DNA from: Achromobacter pestifer
GTDB lineage: Bacteria > Pseudomonadota > Gammaproteobacteria > Burkholderiales > Burkholderiaceae_B
Assembly: GCF_013267355.1 (NCBI RefSeq)
Contig: NZ_CP053985.1
Span: forward strand, 3,844,001 to 3,908,000
Reading direction: 5' to 3'
DNA: 64,000 nt
Positions within the stretch are counted from its first letter, which is position 1; the number at the start of each line of letters is the position of its first letter. This document shows positions 48,678 to 56,327 of the stretch, piece after piece. Below the pieces are notes generated by a model. That model made no database searches. It saw only the letters and a list, made by a program, of their open reading frames with translations, and had not been told where the DNA came from. The position numbers and the translations under genes were made by a program.

Positions 48678-48696
48678 GATAATGCTTTTTATTTTC
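48678..48696. promoter_or_regulatory. Fur-box candidate upstream of the second FecI-type gene
   Basis: The 19-bp window starting GATAATG matches the Fur consensus GATAATGATAATCATTATC at 14 of 19 positions by my count. It sits in an AT-rich patch just before the sigma gene start at 48652. Iron repression of this set is the expected role. Confidence 0.65.
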
Positions 48697-48808
48697 ATTG
48701 AAAAGCGAACCGGCGGCGGCGCCCCGGTCGTCGACAATTCGCGATCGGTGGCGGGACGGACGACCTACGACGTGGGCGCGCGCTACGCCACCCGAGTGGC
48801 CGACCGCC

Positions 48809-50326
48809 TCAGGCTTCTATCGTCACGATATCCCCGGCGTGCCGCGCATACTCCAGCGCATACGCCATTTCGCCGCGGGTCTGCGCGTGCAGATAGAGCC
48901 AGGGCTGGCCGCGCGCGACTTCGTCGCCCAGCCGCGCATGCAGCGACACGCCGGCGGCGGGCCGTTCCGGCGCACCGGCCAGCTTGGCCAGGCGCGACAG
49001 CTTGCGGTTGTCGATATGGGTGAGGCGGCCGGCCTGCGGCGCGACCAGGGGTTCGATGTGAGCGGCCCGCGGCGGTTCGCGCAGCCCGCCCTGGGCGGCG
49101 CAGATACGAGCGAACTTCTCCCAGGCCCTGCCGCTGTCCAGGGTTCGCAGGGCAAGCGCGGTGCCTTGTCCAGGCGGCGCCGCGCCGCCAATTTCCAGCA
49201 CGGCGCCCGCGACCAGCGCGGCGCGTTCGCGCAGATCCTGCGGCTGATCGACGTCGTTGCGCAGCACCGCCAGCACGTCGCGGGCCTCCAGCGCGGGTCC
49301 GATGCCGCGGCCGACGGGCTGGCTGCCGTCGGTGTACAGGCAGCGCAGCGTCAGGCCGAAATGCGCGGCCGTTTCCATCAGATGGCCGGCGAGGCGCTCG
49401 GCGGCCTCGCGGCTGCGTATCTTGGCGGTGGGTCCGACCGGGATGTCGATCACCACGTGCGTGGCGCCCGCCGCGATCTTCTTGGACAGTACCGAGGCGA
49501 TCAACTGGCCTTCGGTGTCGATGTCCAACTCCCGCTCGACCCGCACGAAGATGTCGTCGGCCGGGCTCAGGTGCATGGCGCCGCCCCAGGCGATGCAGCC
49601 GCCCTCGGTCTGTACCACCCGTTGCAGCTGTTCGATGCCCAGGTCCACCGGGGCCAGCATCTCCATGGCGTCGGCGGTGCCGGCGGGCGAGGTGATGGCG
49701 CGCGATGAGGTCTTGGGCATGATCAGGCCATTGGCCGCGGCGATGGCGACCACCAGCGGCGTGGTGCGGTTGCCGGGCAGGCCGCCCACGCAATGCTTGT
49801 CCACCACGATGGGCGCCTGCCAGCTCAGGCGGTCGCCGACCTCGACCATGGCCTGGGTCAGGAAGATGGTTTCGTCGATGCTCAGCGGCAGCGTGGCCGT
49901 GGCGGTCAGGAAGGCCGACAGGTGCACGTCGGTGTAACGGCCGCGCACCACGTCGCGGACGATGGCGGCGAGGTCTTCCTGCCCCAGGCGGCGGCCGTAG
50001 ATGCGCTGGCGCACGCCGGCCAGGGATTCCAGCACGGGCGGGTGTCTGACGTGCACGCTATCGCCGTCGCGGATGCCCAGGGCATCCCAGGCTTCCTCGG
50101 ACAAGGCCACTTCGTCGAGCGCGAGCAGGTCGCTGTCGATCTGGTACAGCTGCGCCTGCACCTCGTGGCCGTTCGAGACGATCAGCACCTGGGAGCGCGA
50201 TGCCAGCCCTTCGGAGCGGCAGACGTGGCAGTCGGCGCGCATCAGCGCGATGGGCTGGTGCTGCGCATGCAGGCGCATGCGCGTGGCGCGCAGCGCGGGC
50301 GGCTTCAGTTCGGGAACGCTGCTCAC
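48809..50326 (-). CDS. AMP phosphorylase-like nucleoside/nucleotide phosphorylase (thymidine phosphorylase family)
   Basis: A 505-residue protein with an N-terminal extension of about 85 residues before the phosphorylase core, the length of archaeal AMP phosphorylases and longer than bacterial thymidine phosphorylase (about 440). The core has VVDKHCVGGLPGNRTTPLVV and KTSSRAITSPAGTADAMEML, which match the AMP-phosphorylase form of the signature. This enzyme would split AMP or another NMP with phosphate to give base and ribose 1,5-bisphosphate. Starts with GTG 50326, overlapping the metallo-hydrolase stop by 4 bases. Last gene of a four-gene operon with PRPP synthetase. Thymidine phosphorylase activity remains possible. 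Confidence 0.85.
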   Translation of the reverse strand: MSSVPELKPPALRATRMRLHAQHQPIALMRADCHVCRSEGLASRSQVLIVSNGHEVQAQLYQIDSDLLALDEVALSEEAWDALGIRDGDSVHVRHPPVLESLAGVRQRIYGRRLGQEDLAAIVRDVVRGRYTDVHLSAFLTATATLPLSIDETIFLTQAMVEVGDRLSWQAPIVVDKHCVGGLPGNRTTPLVVAIAAANGLIMPKTSSRAITSPAGTADAMEMLAPVDLGIEQLQRVVQTEGGCIAWGGAMHLSPADDIFVRVERELDIDTEGQLIASVLSKKIAAGATHVVIDIPVGPTAKIRSREAAERLAGHLMETAAHFGLTLRCLYTDGSQPVGRGIGPALEARDVLAVLRNDVDQPQDLRERAALVAGAVLEIGGAAPPGQGTALALRTLDSGRAWEKFARICAAQGGLREPPRAAHIEPLVAPQAGRLTHIDNRKLSRLAKLAGAPERPAAGVSLHARLGDEVARGQPWLYLHAQTRGEMAYALEYARHAGDIVTIEA

Positions 50327-51681
50327 AGCTCGTACCTCTGGTCCTGCAGCGGCACGGTGACGTGCCAGCCGAGCTCCCGTTCGATGCGTTCGCGCAGCGC
50401 TTCGGAGGCCTCGGGTTCGCCATGGACGATGAAAACGCGCCGCGGCGCTTCATGAAAGCCCGACAGCCAGCGCATCAACTCGTCGCAATCGGCGTGCGCC
50501 GACAGCATGGGCAGTTCGGCCACTTCGGCGTTGATGGGCGTCCACTGGCCATAGATCTTGGTCTCGGTCGCGCCATTGAGCAGCTTGCGGCCGCGCGTGC
50601 CGGCGGCTTGAAAGCCCGAGAAGAGCAGGGTGTTGCGGTGGTCGCTGCCGAAGGCCGCAATGTGGTGCAGCACCCGGCCGCCGGTGGCCATGCCGCTGGC
50701 CGAGATGATGACCTTGGGGTAGCGGTTGGCCGACAGCGCCTTGGATTCCTCGACGTCGCGCACGTAGGTCACGGCGGAGCACGCGGCCTCGTACTCGCGC
50801 GGGGACAGCTTGTGCTCGCCGGCATGGCGGTCCAGCAGCTCGGTGGCGCTGGTCGCCATGGGGCTGTCCAGGTAGACCGGGACATTCCGCAGCCGGCCGG
50901 CCTGGCGCAGTTGCCACAGCGCATGGATCAGGGTCTGCGCCCGCCCCACGGCAAAGGCGGGGATGACGACCGTGCCGCCGCGCTGCACCGTGCGTTCGAT
51001 CACGGCGCCCAGGGCTTCGACGGGATCGGCGGGGTCGTGGCGCCGGTTGCCATAGGTGGACTCGATGACGATGTAGTCGGCGAGCGGAGCGGGTTCGGGA
51101 TCGTGCATCACCGGATCGTCGTAGCGCCCCAGATCGCCCGAGAACACCACGCGCATGCCGCCGATGTCGATCTGCGCGGTGGTCGCGCCCAGGATGTGGC
51201 CGGCGCGGCGCAGGGTCAGCTTCGCGCCGCCGGGCAGGGCGGTTTCCTGGTGCAGCGCGACGTCGGAAAAGCGCGTCAGCGCGCGCTCGGCGTCGACCAC
51301 GCGGTAGAGCGGCAGCGCGGGTTTGTGTTTGGAGTAGCCCTTGCGGTTGGCGAAGTCGGCGTCCTTTTCCTGCAAGTTGGCGCTGTCCAGCAGGATCAGC
51401 TTGGCGACGTCGCGGGTCGCGGGCGTGGCGTGGATCTTGCCCTTGAAGCCCTCGGCCACCAGCCGCGGCAGGTAGCCGCAGTGATCCAGGTGGGCGTGGG
51501 TCAACACCACCGCGTCGATATCGGCCGGCGACAGGGGCAGGCGCTGCCAGTTGAGTTCCCGCAGGTTCTTCAGGCCCTGGAACAGGCCGCAGTCGATCAG
51601 CAGATGGGTATCTCCGTGGCTCAGGAGATGCTTGGATCCGGTGACGGTTCCGGCTCCGCCCAGGCAGGTCAGTGTGAGCAT
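50323..51681 (-). CDS. Beta-CASP metallo-beta-lactamase-fold RNA-processing-type hydrolase
   Basis: A 452-residue protein of the YSH1/CPSF-73-like family. Metal site HAHLDH (His62, His64, Asp66, His67), HILGATTAQ, and SGDLGRYDDPV with the bridging Asp. Beta-CASP motifs include VVIPAFAVGRAQTL and KVIISASGMATGGRVLHH, and the C-terminal histidine lies in FIVHGE. Relatives are RNA endo/exonucleases. I start at the ATG at 51681 behind AAGGAAACC; an ATG at 51699 that touches the upstream stop is an alternative. Within the operon it could supply NMPs from RNA for the AMP-phosphorylase-like enzyme. That link is inference. Confidence 0.88.
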   Translation of the reverse strand: MLTLTCLGGAGTVTGSKHLLSHGDTHLLIDCGLFQGLKNLRELNWQRLPLSPADIDAVVLTHAHLDHCGYLPRLVAEGFKGKIHATPATRDVAKLILLDSANLQEKDADFANRKGYSKHKPALPLYRVVDAERALTRFSDVALHQETALPGGAKLTLRRAGHILGATTAQIDIGGMRVVFSGDLGRYDDPVMHDPEPAPLADYIVIESTYGNRRHDPADPVEALGAVIERTVQRGGTVVIPAFAVGRAQTLIHALWQLRQAGRLRNVPVYLDSPMATSATELLDRHAGEHKLSPREYEAACSAVTYVRDVEESKALSANRYPKVIISASGMATGGRVLHHIAAFGSDHRNTLLFSGFQAAGTRGRKLLNGATETKIYGQWTPINAEVAELPMLSAHADCDELMRWLSGFHEAPRRVFIVHGEPEASEALRERIERELGWHVTVPLQDQRYEL

Positions 51682-51698
51682 GGTTTCCTTGTGCTGCA

Positions 51699-54053
51699 TC
51701 AGGATGGGTAGTCGAGATCGGCGGGATTGCCTTTGCCCGCGATGGCTTGCCGCCGCGGCGCGTCGAGCACGTCTTCGCGGCGCCAGCCGGCCACGGCGTC
51801 GACCGCGTGCGCCCAGGTGCAGCGGTTGGCGTACAGCATGCCGGGCACGTCCAGCGTGCCGCCACGGCTGATGTAGCCCAGCGCCCGGGTGCGGGCCGGG
51901 CCGTCGTCCAGCCGGCGCAGCACACCCAGCATGGGTTCGGGGCGCGTGTGGCACAGCAGCACGCGCGGCAGGCCAGGTGGGAAAAGCGCGTGGACGGTTT
52001 CGTCGGACAGGACAAAGGCGGATTCGAGCTGGTCGCGCGGCGCGCGCAGTCGGCCGGGTTCCAGCACCACGGACACGCAGCACTCGAGTCCCTGCCGTGC
52101 CAGATGAGCGCGGGCCTTCAACGCCTCTTCGAGCTGGTAGGCGCCGATGGCGACGAATTGCAGCGCGCTGGTCTTCGGATCGCCCGCGACATGGGCCGCG
52201 CCCTGTTCGACCAGGGCCTGGGCGGCCAGCGCGTCAAAGCGCTGCGCGCCGTCGCGCTTGGACACGACCAGGCAGGCCACCTGGGCGCGCTGCGCATAGA
52301 CCGCGCGCAGCGCCGCCGCGGCGCTGTTGCCGTCCACGGGGAAGAGCACGCGGGAAGTGTCGGACATTTCGCCCAGCAGGGCTTCGCCTATGGTGGGGTC
52401 CTGGTGCGATTGCTCGTTCTTGGCGTTTTCCCAGGTGTGGGACGTGACCACCAGCGGCACCGACAGCCAGCCTGGCGTCTGCCCCAGCTCCTTCTGGCGG
52501 CGCGCGAAGATGATCTCCTGGCGCAGCAGGCCCAGCATCTTCACCGCGAACGCCTCGTAGCTGACGATGAGGTTCAGGCCGCCCTTGTTCGCGAGCGCGG
52601 CGGCGGCCACCGCTTCCTCGTTCAGGGCCGTGATGACGGCGCCGTGCTGGTCTTCGGCGACGCCGGCCTCGGGATGGTCGACGCGGTGCTTCAGCAAGGC
52701 CAGCGTGCCGCCCATCTTGTTGCTGGCCAGTTCGTCCGGGTTGCCGATGCGCACGCGCAGGCGCGGATTGGCCCGCACCAGTTCCACGAACCAGCGGTCC
52801 AGCGCCGCCATGGCGCTGCCCTGGCTGCCGGTGGCTTCCCAGGCCGGCTCGGGCAGCGCAGGCGCCTCGGGATGCCGGTGCGCCATGGGATGCCTGCTTT
52901 CCAGCGGGCGCTGCTGGGCGCGGTGGTTGGCCAGCGCGGCGAGCGCCGCGTCCAGTTCCGGTCCGGGCACGAACAGCCGGGCGGCGCTGGCATTGAAAGC
53001 GTCGCGGGCCGCGCTGTCGGTGTGCGGGTTTCCGCCCAGCGGCAGATTGTGCGCGGCGTTGGTGCCGGCCCCCGGAAAGCCGTAGCCTTTTTCGGTTTCG
53101 GCGATGACGTAGGGCAGCCGGGCCGGGTACTGGAAGTCCGGCGCCGCCAGGCTTGCGGCCAGCGCTTCCTCGGCCTCGAGAATGGCCCAGGCGATGGCAG
53201 CAGGGTCGCGGCCGTCGACGATGAGCGGATCGAAGCCGTTGTGGCGCAGGTCCTCGGCCAGCCAATGCGCGCCGCCTTCCTGCACGATCTGCGTGCGCTG
53301 CTCGATGCGGCGGCCGTTGAGGATCATGACCGGCACGGCCTGGCCGCAATCCTCGGCGCGCCACCAGCGCGTGGCCCAGTCGGAGCCGCGCTGTTCCTCG
53401 AACGCGCCGTCGCTCAGGAAGGCCACCAGGCTTTCGCCCGGTAGAGGCATGTGCACGTACTGCAGGCCGGCGAAGCCCAGGTAGCCGCCTTCCGATACCG
53501 CGCCCGCCGTGTTGGGGCCGGCATGGCTGCCCAGCGGCACGGCAGGCAATCCCTGGGCGTCGATGGCGTAGGAATAGAAGTCCGTGGTCAGGCGTCTCAG
53601 TCCGGCCTCGCTGCGGTCGTAGCGGCCGCGCTGGGCCGGCGAGACGTCGCCGGTCAGGGCGTTGACGGCTTCGATGGCGGCCACGCAATGGCCCTGTCCC
53701 ATCAGCCAGCCGCGGGTCTTGCCGCTCAACGCATTGGCCAGCAGATAGGCGACGAAGGCCGGCACCATGTTCAGCGAGCCGCCCGTATGGCCTTCGGGGT
53801 TGGGCTTGAAGTCTCCGGCGGCCAGAGGCGCGCCGTTCAGGTCGATGCGGCGGGCATAGGTCATGTGCGCCACCACGTTCATGGCGGCGCAGCTGAGGCG
53901 GTCGGCCGCGGCCAGCATGGCGTAGGCATCGTCCGCGCGGGCGAGGCGGCCGCTGGCCGCCAGGCGCCGCACCAGCGCGTCGATGCGCTCGACGGTTTCA
54001 GCGCGGTGTTGGATGGGGCCGTGGCCGGATAGCCAATGCTCGCGTAGCGTCAT
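51699..54053 (-). CDS. Phosphoketolase-like thiamine-diphosphate enzyme
   Basis: A 784-residue TPP enzyme in the phosphoketolase/transketolase superfamily, of the length of xylulose-5-phosphate/fructose-6-phosphate phosphoketolases (about 790-830). Motifs: NPEGHTGGSLNMVPAFVAYL near the N terminus; the diphosphate motif is LSDGAFEEQ...MILNGRRI, with Ser in place of the first Gly of GDG; the PYR part has TALNEEAVAAAA with the cofactor-activating Glu. Closest to the divergent branch often labelled phosphoketolase or xylulose 5-phosphate 3-epimerase. Phosphoketolases make acetyl phosphate and glyceraldehyde 3-phosphate from xylulose 5-phosphate. It lies 25 bases after the PRPP synthetase gene. 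Confidence 0.8.
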   Translation of the reverse strand: MTLREHWLSGHGPIQHRAETVERIDALVRRLAASGRLARADDAYAMLAAADRLSCAAMNVVAHMTYARRIDLNGAPLAAGDFKPNPEGHTGGSLNMVPAFVAYLLANALSGKTRGWLMGQGHCVAAIEAVNALTGDVSPAQRGRYDRSEAGLRRLTTDFYSYAIDAQGLPAVPLGSHAGPNTAGAVSEGGYLGFAGLQYVHMPLPGESLVAFLSDGAFEEQRGSDWATRWWRAEDCGQAVPVMILNGRRIEQRTQIVQEGGAHWLAEDLRHNGFDPLIVDGRDPAAIAWAILEAEEALAASLAAPDFQYPARLPYVIAETEKGYGFPGAGTNAAHNLPLGGNPHTDSAARDAFNASAARLFVPGPELDAALAALANHRAQQRPLESRHPMAHRHPEAPALPEPAWEATGSQGSAMAALDRWFVELVRANPRLRVRIGNPDELASNKMGGTLALLKHRVDHPEAGVAEDQHGAVITALNEEAVAAAALANKGGLNLIVSYEAFAVKMLGLLRQEIIFARRQKELGQTPGWLSVPLVVTSHTWENAKNEQSHQDPTIGEALLGEMSDTSRVLFPVDGNSAAAALRAVYAQRAQVACLVVSKRDGAQRFDALAAQALVEQGAAHVAGDPKTSALQFVAIGAYQLEEALKARAHLARQGLECCVSVVLEPGRLRAPRDQLESAFVLSDETVHALFPPGLPRVLLCHTRPEPMLGVLRRLDDGPARTRALGYISRGGTLDVPGMLYANRCTWAHAVDAVAGWRREDVLDAPRRQAIAGKGNPADLDYPS

Positions 54054-54078
54054 CGCGGGTTCCTTTCAAATCGGGTGG

Positions 54079-54960
54079 TCAATCGCGCAGATCGCGCAGA
54101 AGTGCGTTGGCCAGCAGAGGCGCGAGTTCGATGCGGTTGCTGGGGTGGGGCACCGCGTCGGTGGAAACGACGCGTTCAAAACAGGCGGATACCTGCGTCC
54201 AGGCATCCTCGGCGAAGAGCGCATGCACCACCACGCATTGCGGCGGCCTCATGCCGGCGAGCTTGCCGGCAGCCACCACCAGTGTGCGGCCGGACGAGGC
54301 GATGTCGTCCACCAGCACCGGCGTGCGGTCGCGCCAGGGGGATAGGTCGGGCACCTCGATGTCGACCTGCCGGTCGCCGTGGCGGGTCTTGCGCAGCACC
54401 ACGTGCGGCGCGCCGATGCGGGCGGCGATGGAGCCTGCCCATTGCTCGCTTTCCTCGTCCGGGCCGACGATCAGCGGCGACTGCACGTTGCTGGCGATCC
54501 AGCTGGCCAGCCGCGGCGCCGCATGCAGCGTGGTGGTCGGGATGGTGTACAGCGCCGACAGCGACGGATGCCGGTGCAGATGCGGATCGACCGTCAGCAG
54601 GCGGTCGAAGGTCGAGGACACCAGGCGCGCGAACGACAGCGAACTCACGCTTTCGCCGTCCTGGAAACGCTTGTCCTGGCGCATATAGGCCAGATAGGGC
54701 GCAATCAGATTGACTTCGGCGGCGCCCAGGTCGCGCGCGGTGTCGGCCGCGAAGATCAGGCCGAGGAAGCTGGGGTCGGGCCGGGCCAATGTGCAGACGA
54801 TGTCGACGGCGCGGCCGCGCGGGTCGCCATGCAGCCGCACATAGCTTTCGCCGTCAGGAAAGCGGCGGGTTTCGACGGCGCCGAGTTCGCCTTGGCACAG
54901 GGCGGCAAGACGCTTGGCGAATCCTTCGTTGCCGGGTAGCGGGAGGATAAGTCTTTGCAT
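54079..54960 (-). CDS. Ribose-phosphate pyrophosphokinase (PRPP synthetase)
   Basis: A 293-residue enzyme, about 20 residues shorter than the housekeeping type. RRFPDGESYVRLHGDPRG carries the ATP-loop region, LIAPYLAYMRQDKRFQDGES the conserved lid, TVDPHLHRHPS the divalent-metal histidines, and VLVDDIASSGRTL the PRPP-binding loop. It joins ribose 5-phosphate and ATP to PRPP and AMP, reversible in principle. It heads the operon, with an FNR-type site (55096-55109) upstream. A second PRPP synthetase beside phosphorylase and phosphoketolase genes suggests a catabolic ribose role rather than nucleotide synthesis. Confidence 0.9.
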   Translation of the reverse strand: MQRLILPLPGNEGFAKRLAALCQGELGAVETRRFPDGESYVRLHGDPRGRAVDIVCTLARPDPSFLGLIFAADTARDLGAAEVNLIAPYLAYMRQDKRFQDGESVSSLSFARLVSSTFDRLLTVDPHLHRHPSLSALYTIPTTTLHAAPRLASWIASNVQSPLIVGPDEESEQWAGSIAARIGAPHVVLRKTRHGDRQVDIEVPDLSPWRDRTPVLVDDIASSGRTLVVAAGKLAGMRPPQCVVVHALFAEDAWTQVSACFERVVSTDAVPHPSNRIELAPLLANALLRDLRD

Positions 54961-54999
54961 GAATGCCGGGTCCGCCTGATCGAGGTTAGGGAAACCGAA

Positions 55000-55037
55000 G
55001 AGGCCGGGTGGGCCTCGCGCGGTCCATGTGGGACCGC
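55000..55037. other. Two small inverted repeats upstream of the PRPP synthetase operon
   Basis: GAGGCC (55000-55005) / GGCCTC (55011-55016) and GCGGTCC (55019-55025) / GGACCGC (55031-55037), each perfect, lie in the probable leader of the minus-strand operon. No T-run follows either on the minus strand, so an mRNA leader structure is more likely than termination. Confidence 0.4.
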
Positions 55038-55095
55038 TGCATTTTGATTATGGCGCAGGGGCGGCGCTTTCCGGCGTCGTTCGCCGGTCAAACCT

Positions 55096-55109
55096 TGATG
55101 TAACTCAAA
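55096..55109. promoter_or_regulatory. FNR/ANR-type oxygen-responsive site
   Basis: TTGATGTAACTCAA matches the FNR/ANR consensus TTGAT-N4-ATCAA at 9 of 10 fixed positions. A minus-strand CATAAT (55047-55052) could be the -10 element of the PRPP-synthetase operon, placing the site near -61, a normal class I activator position. It suggests induction under low oxygen. Confidence 0.6.
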
Positions 55110-55113
55110 GGTT

Positions 55114-55725
55114 TTATGCGTGGCGCTGGGCCAGCCAGATGTTCGCGCCGCCGCAGGTCCTGTCGGCTTGTACGTGGCGTATCACTTTGAAGCCGGCCCC
55201 GCGCAACAGCTCACGGTACTCCGCGCTGTCCAGGCTGCCGTGATAGAGCGGCTGGCCTTCGAACTGGCCTATGGCTTCGCCTAGATGGGTGCCGCTGGTG
55301 AACATCAGCGCCGCGTCCGGCGCGGCAAGGCGTTCGAAGGTTTTGAACATGGGCCGCTGGTCTTCAGGCCGCAGGTGAAAGAAGCTGTGCCAGGCGATCA
55401 GCCCCTGGAAGGGGCGCAAGGGCGGCAGGCTGCGCATGTCCGCTTCAATCCAGTCATGCCCCGGGAACGAGGCTCTTGCCCGCGCCAGCAGCGCGTCCGA
55501 GGCGTCCACGCCGGTCAGCCTGCAGCCGCGTTCTATCAGATGGCGGCCGATGGGGCTGCCAGTGCCGCAGCCTAGGTCCAGCACCTCGGGAGCGGAGCCG
55601 GGCAGCAGCTCCAGGAACGCTTCCAGCCAGGCGCGTTCGACCAGCTGCGTGCCGCGCAGTTTCTCGAAGGCGTCGGCATGCTCGCGATACAGCGCAATCA
55701 CGTTGTCGGCGGCGGAGGTGGACAT
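55114..55725 (-). CDS. Class I SAM-dependent methyltransferase
   Basis: A 203-residue methyltransferase, ATG at 55725 behind AGGGA. Motif I EVLDLGCGTGSPIGRHL binds S-adenosylmethionine, GVDASDALLARARASFP is the second strand with its acidic residue, and FQGLIAWHSFFHLRPEDQ is the post-IV helix. The C terminus is short and the substrate domain minimal, so the target is probably a small molecule. It is divergent from the Rid-family gene and ends just beside the FNR-type site of the next operon. Substrate unknown. Confidence 0.88.
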   Translation of the reverse strand: MSTSAADNVIALYREHADAFEKLRGTQLVERAWLEAFLELLPGSAPEVLDLGCGTGSPIGRHLIERGCRLTGVDASDALLARARASFPGHDWIEADMRSLPPLRPFQGLIAWHSFFHLRPEDQRPMFKTFERLAAPDAALMFTSGTHLGEAIGQFEGQPLYHGSLDSAEYRELLRGAGFKVIRHVQADRTCGGANIWLAQRHA

Positions 55726-55793
55726 CGTGGCGTTCCCTAGTAGAGTTGCAAATCCCGATAAACGAGCAACGCCCGCGTTGCACAAGGACTTCC

Positions 55794-56213
55794 ATGAGCA
55801 AGATCGAGCGCCTGCGCCTTCCCGATGACGATCCGGTCTTTGGCGGCAACCGCATCTTCGACCTGTTCCAGTACTCGCCCGCGGTCACGGCCAACGGGCT
55901 GGCGTTCATCGCCGGGCAGATCGGATTGCGCGCCGACGGTTCCCTGCCCGAATCGGCCGCGGAGCAGGCGGACCTGGCGTTCCAGCGCATTGCCGCCGTG
56001 CTCGGCCATCTGGGCCTTGATTTTACCGACGTGGTCGAACTGGTCTCGTATCACGTCGACGTTGGCGCCGACCTGGCGGGGTTCCGGGCGGTGAAGGAAA
56101 AGTACATGCGTTCCGACTTTCCGGCGTGGACCATACTGGGCGTCGCGGCGCTGGCGCGGCCCGGATTGGCGGTGGAGATCAAGGTGGTCGCGGCGGTGCG
56201 TGATTCGAAATAG
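55794..56213 (+). CDS. Rid (YjgF/YER057c/UK114) family protein lacking the RidA arginine
   Basis: A 139-residue Rid protein, ATG at 55794. FDLFQYSPAVTANGLAFIAGQIG is the typical N-terminal half; LGLDFTDVVELVSYHVD and FPAWTILGVAALARPGLAVE the C-terminal half. In RidA the P-A-R motif gives the Arg that holds the imine substrate; here it reads PAW, so the imine-deaminase function of RidA is doubtful and another Rid subgroup role is more likely. Trimer formation with sites at subunit interfaces is expected from the family. Divergent from the methyltransferase gene with only 68 bases between. Confidence 0.88.
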   Translation: MSKIERLRLPDDDPVFGGNRIFDLFQYSPAVTANGLAFIAGQIGLRADGSLPESAAEQADLAFQRIAAVLGHLGLDFTDVVELVSYHVDVGADLAGFRAVKEKYMRSDFPAWTILGVAALARPGLAVEIKVVAAVRDSK

Positions 56214-56327
56214 GGCGGGCGGGGAGCGGCGACTCGTCAGCCAGGATGGTTGATTCGTCATCTTGGACTTGTACGGCGGTTGGCGAACGGCGACTTTCTC
56301 AATTTGCCCATTTCTGTCGCCGCCGCC

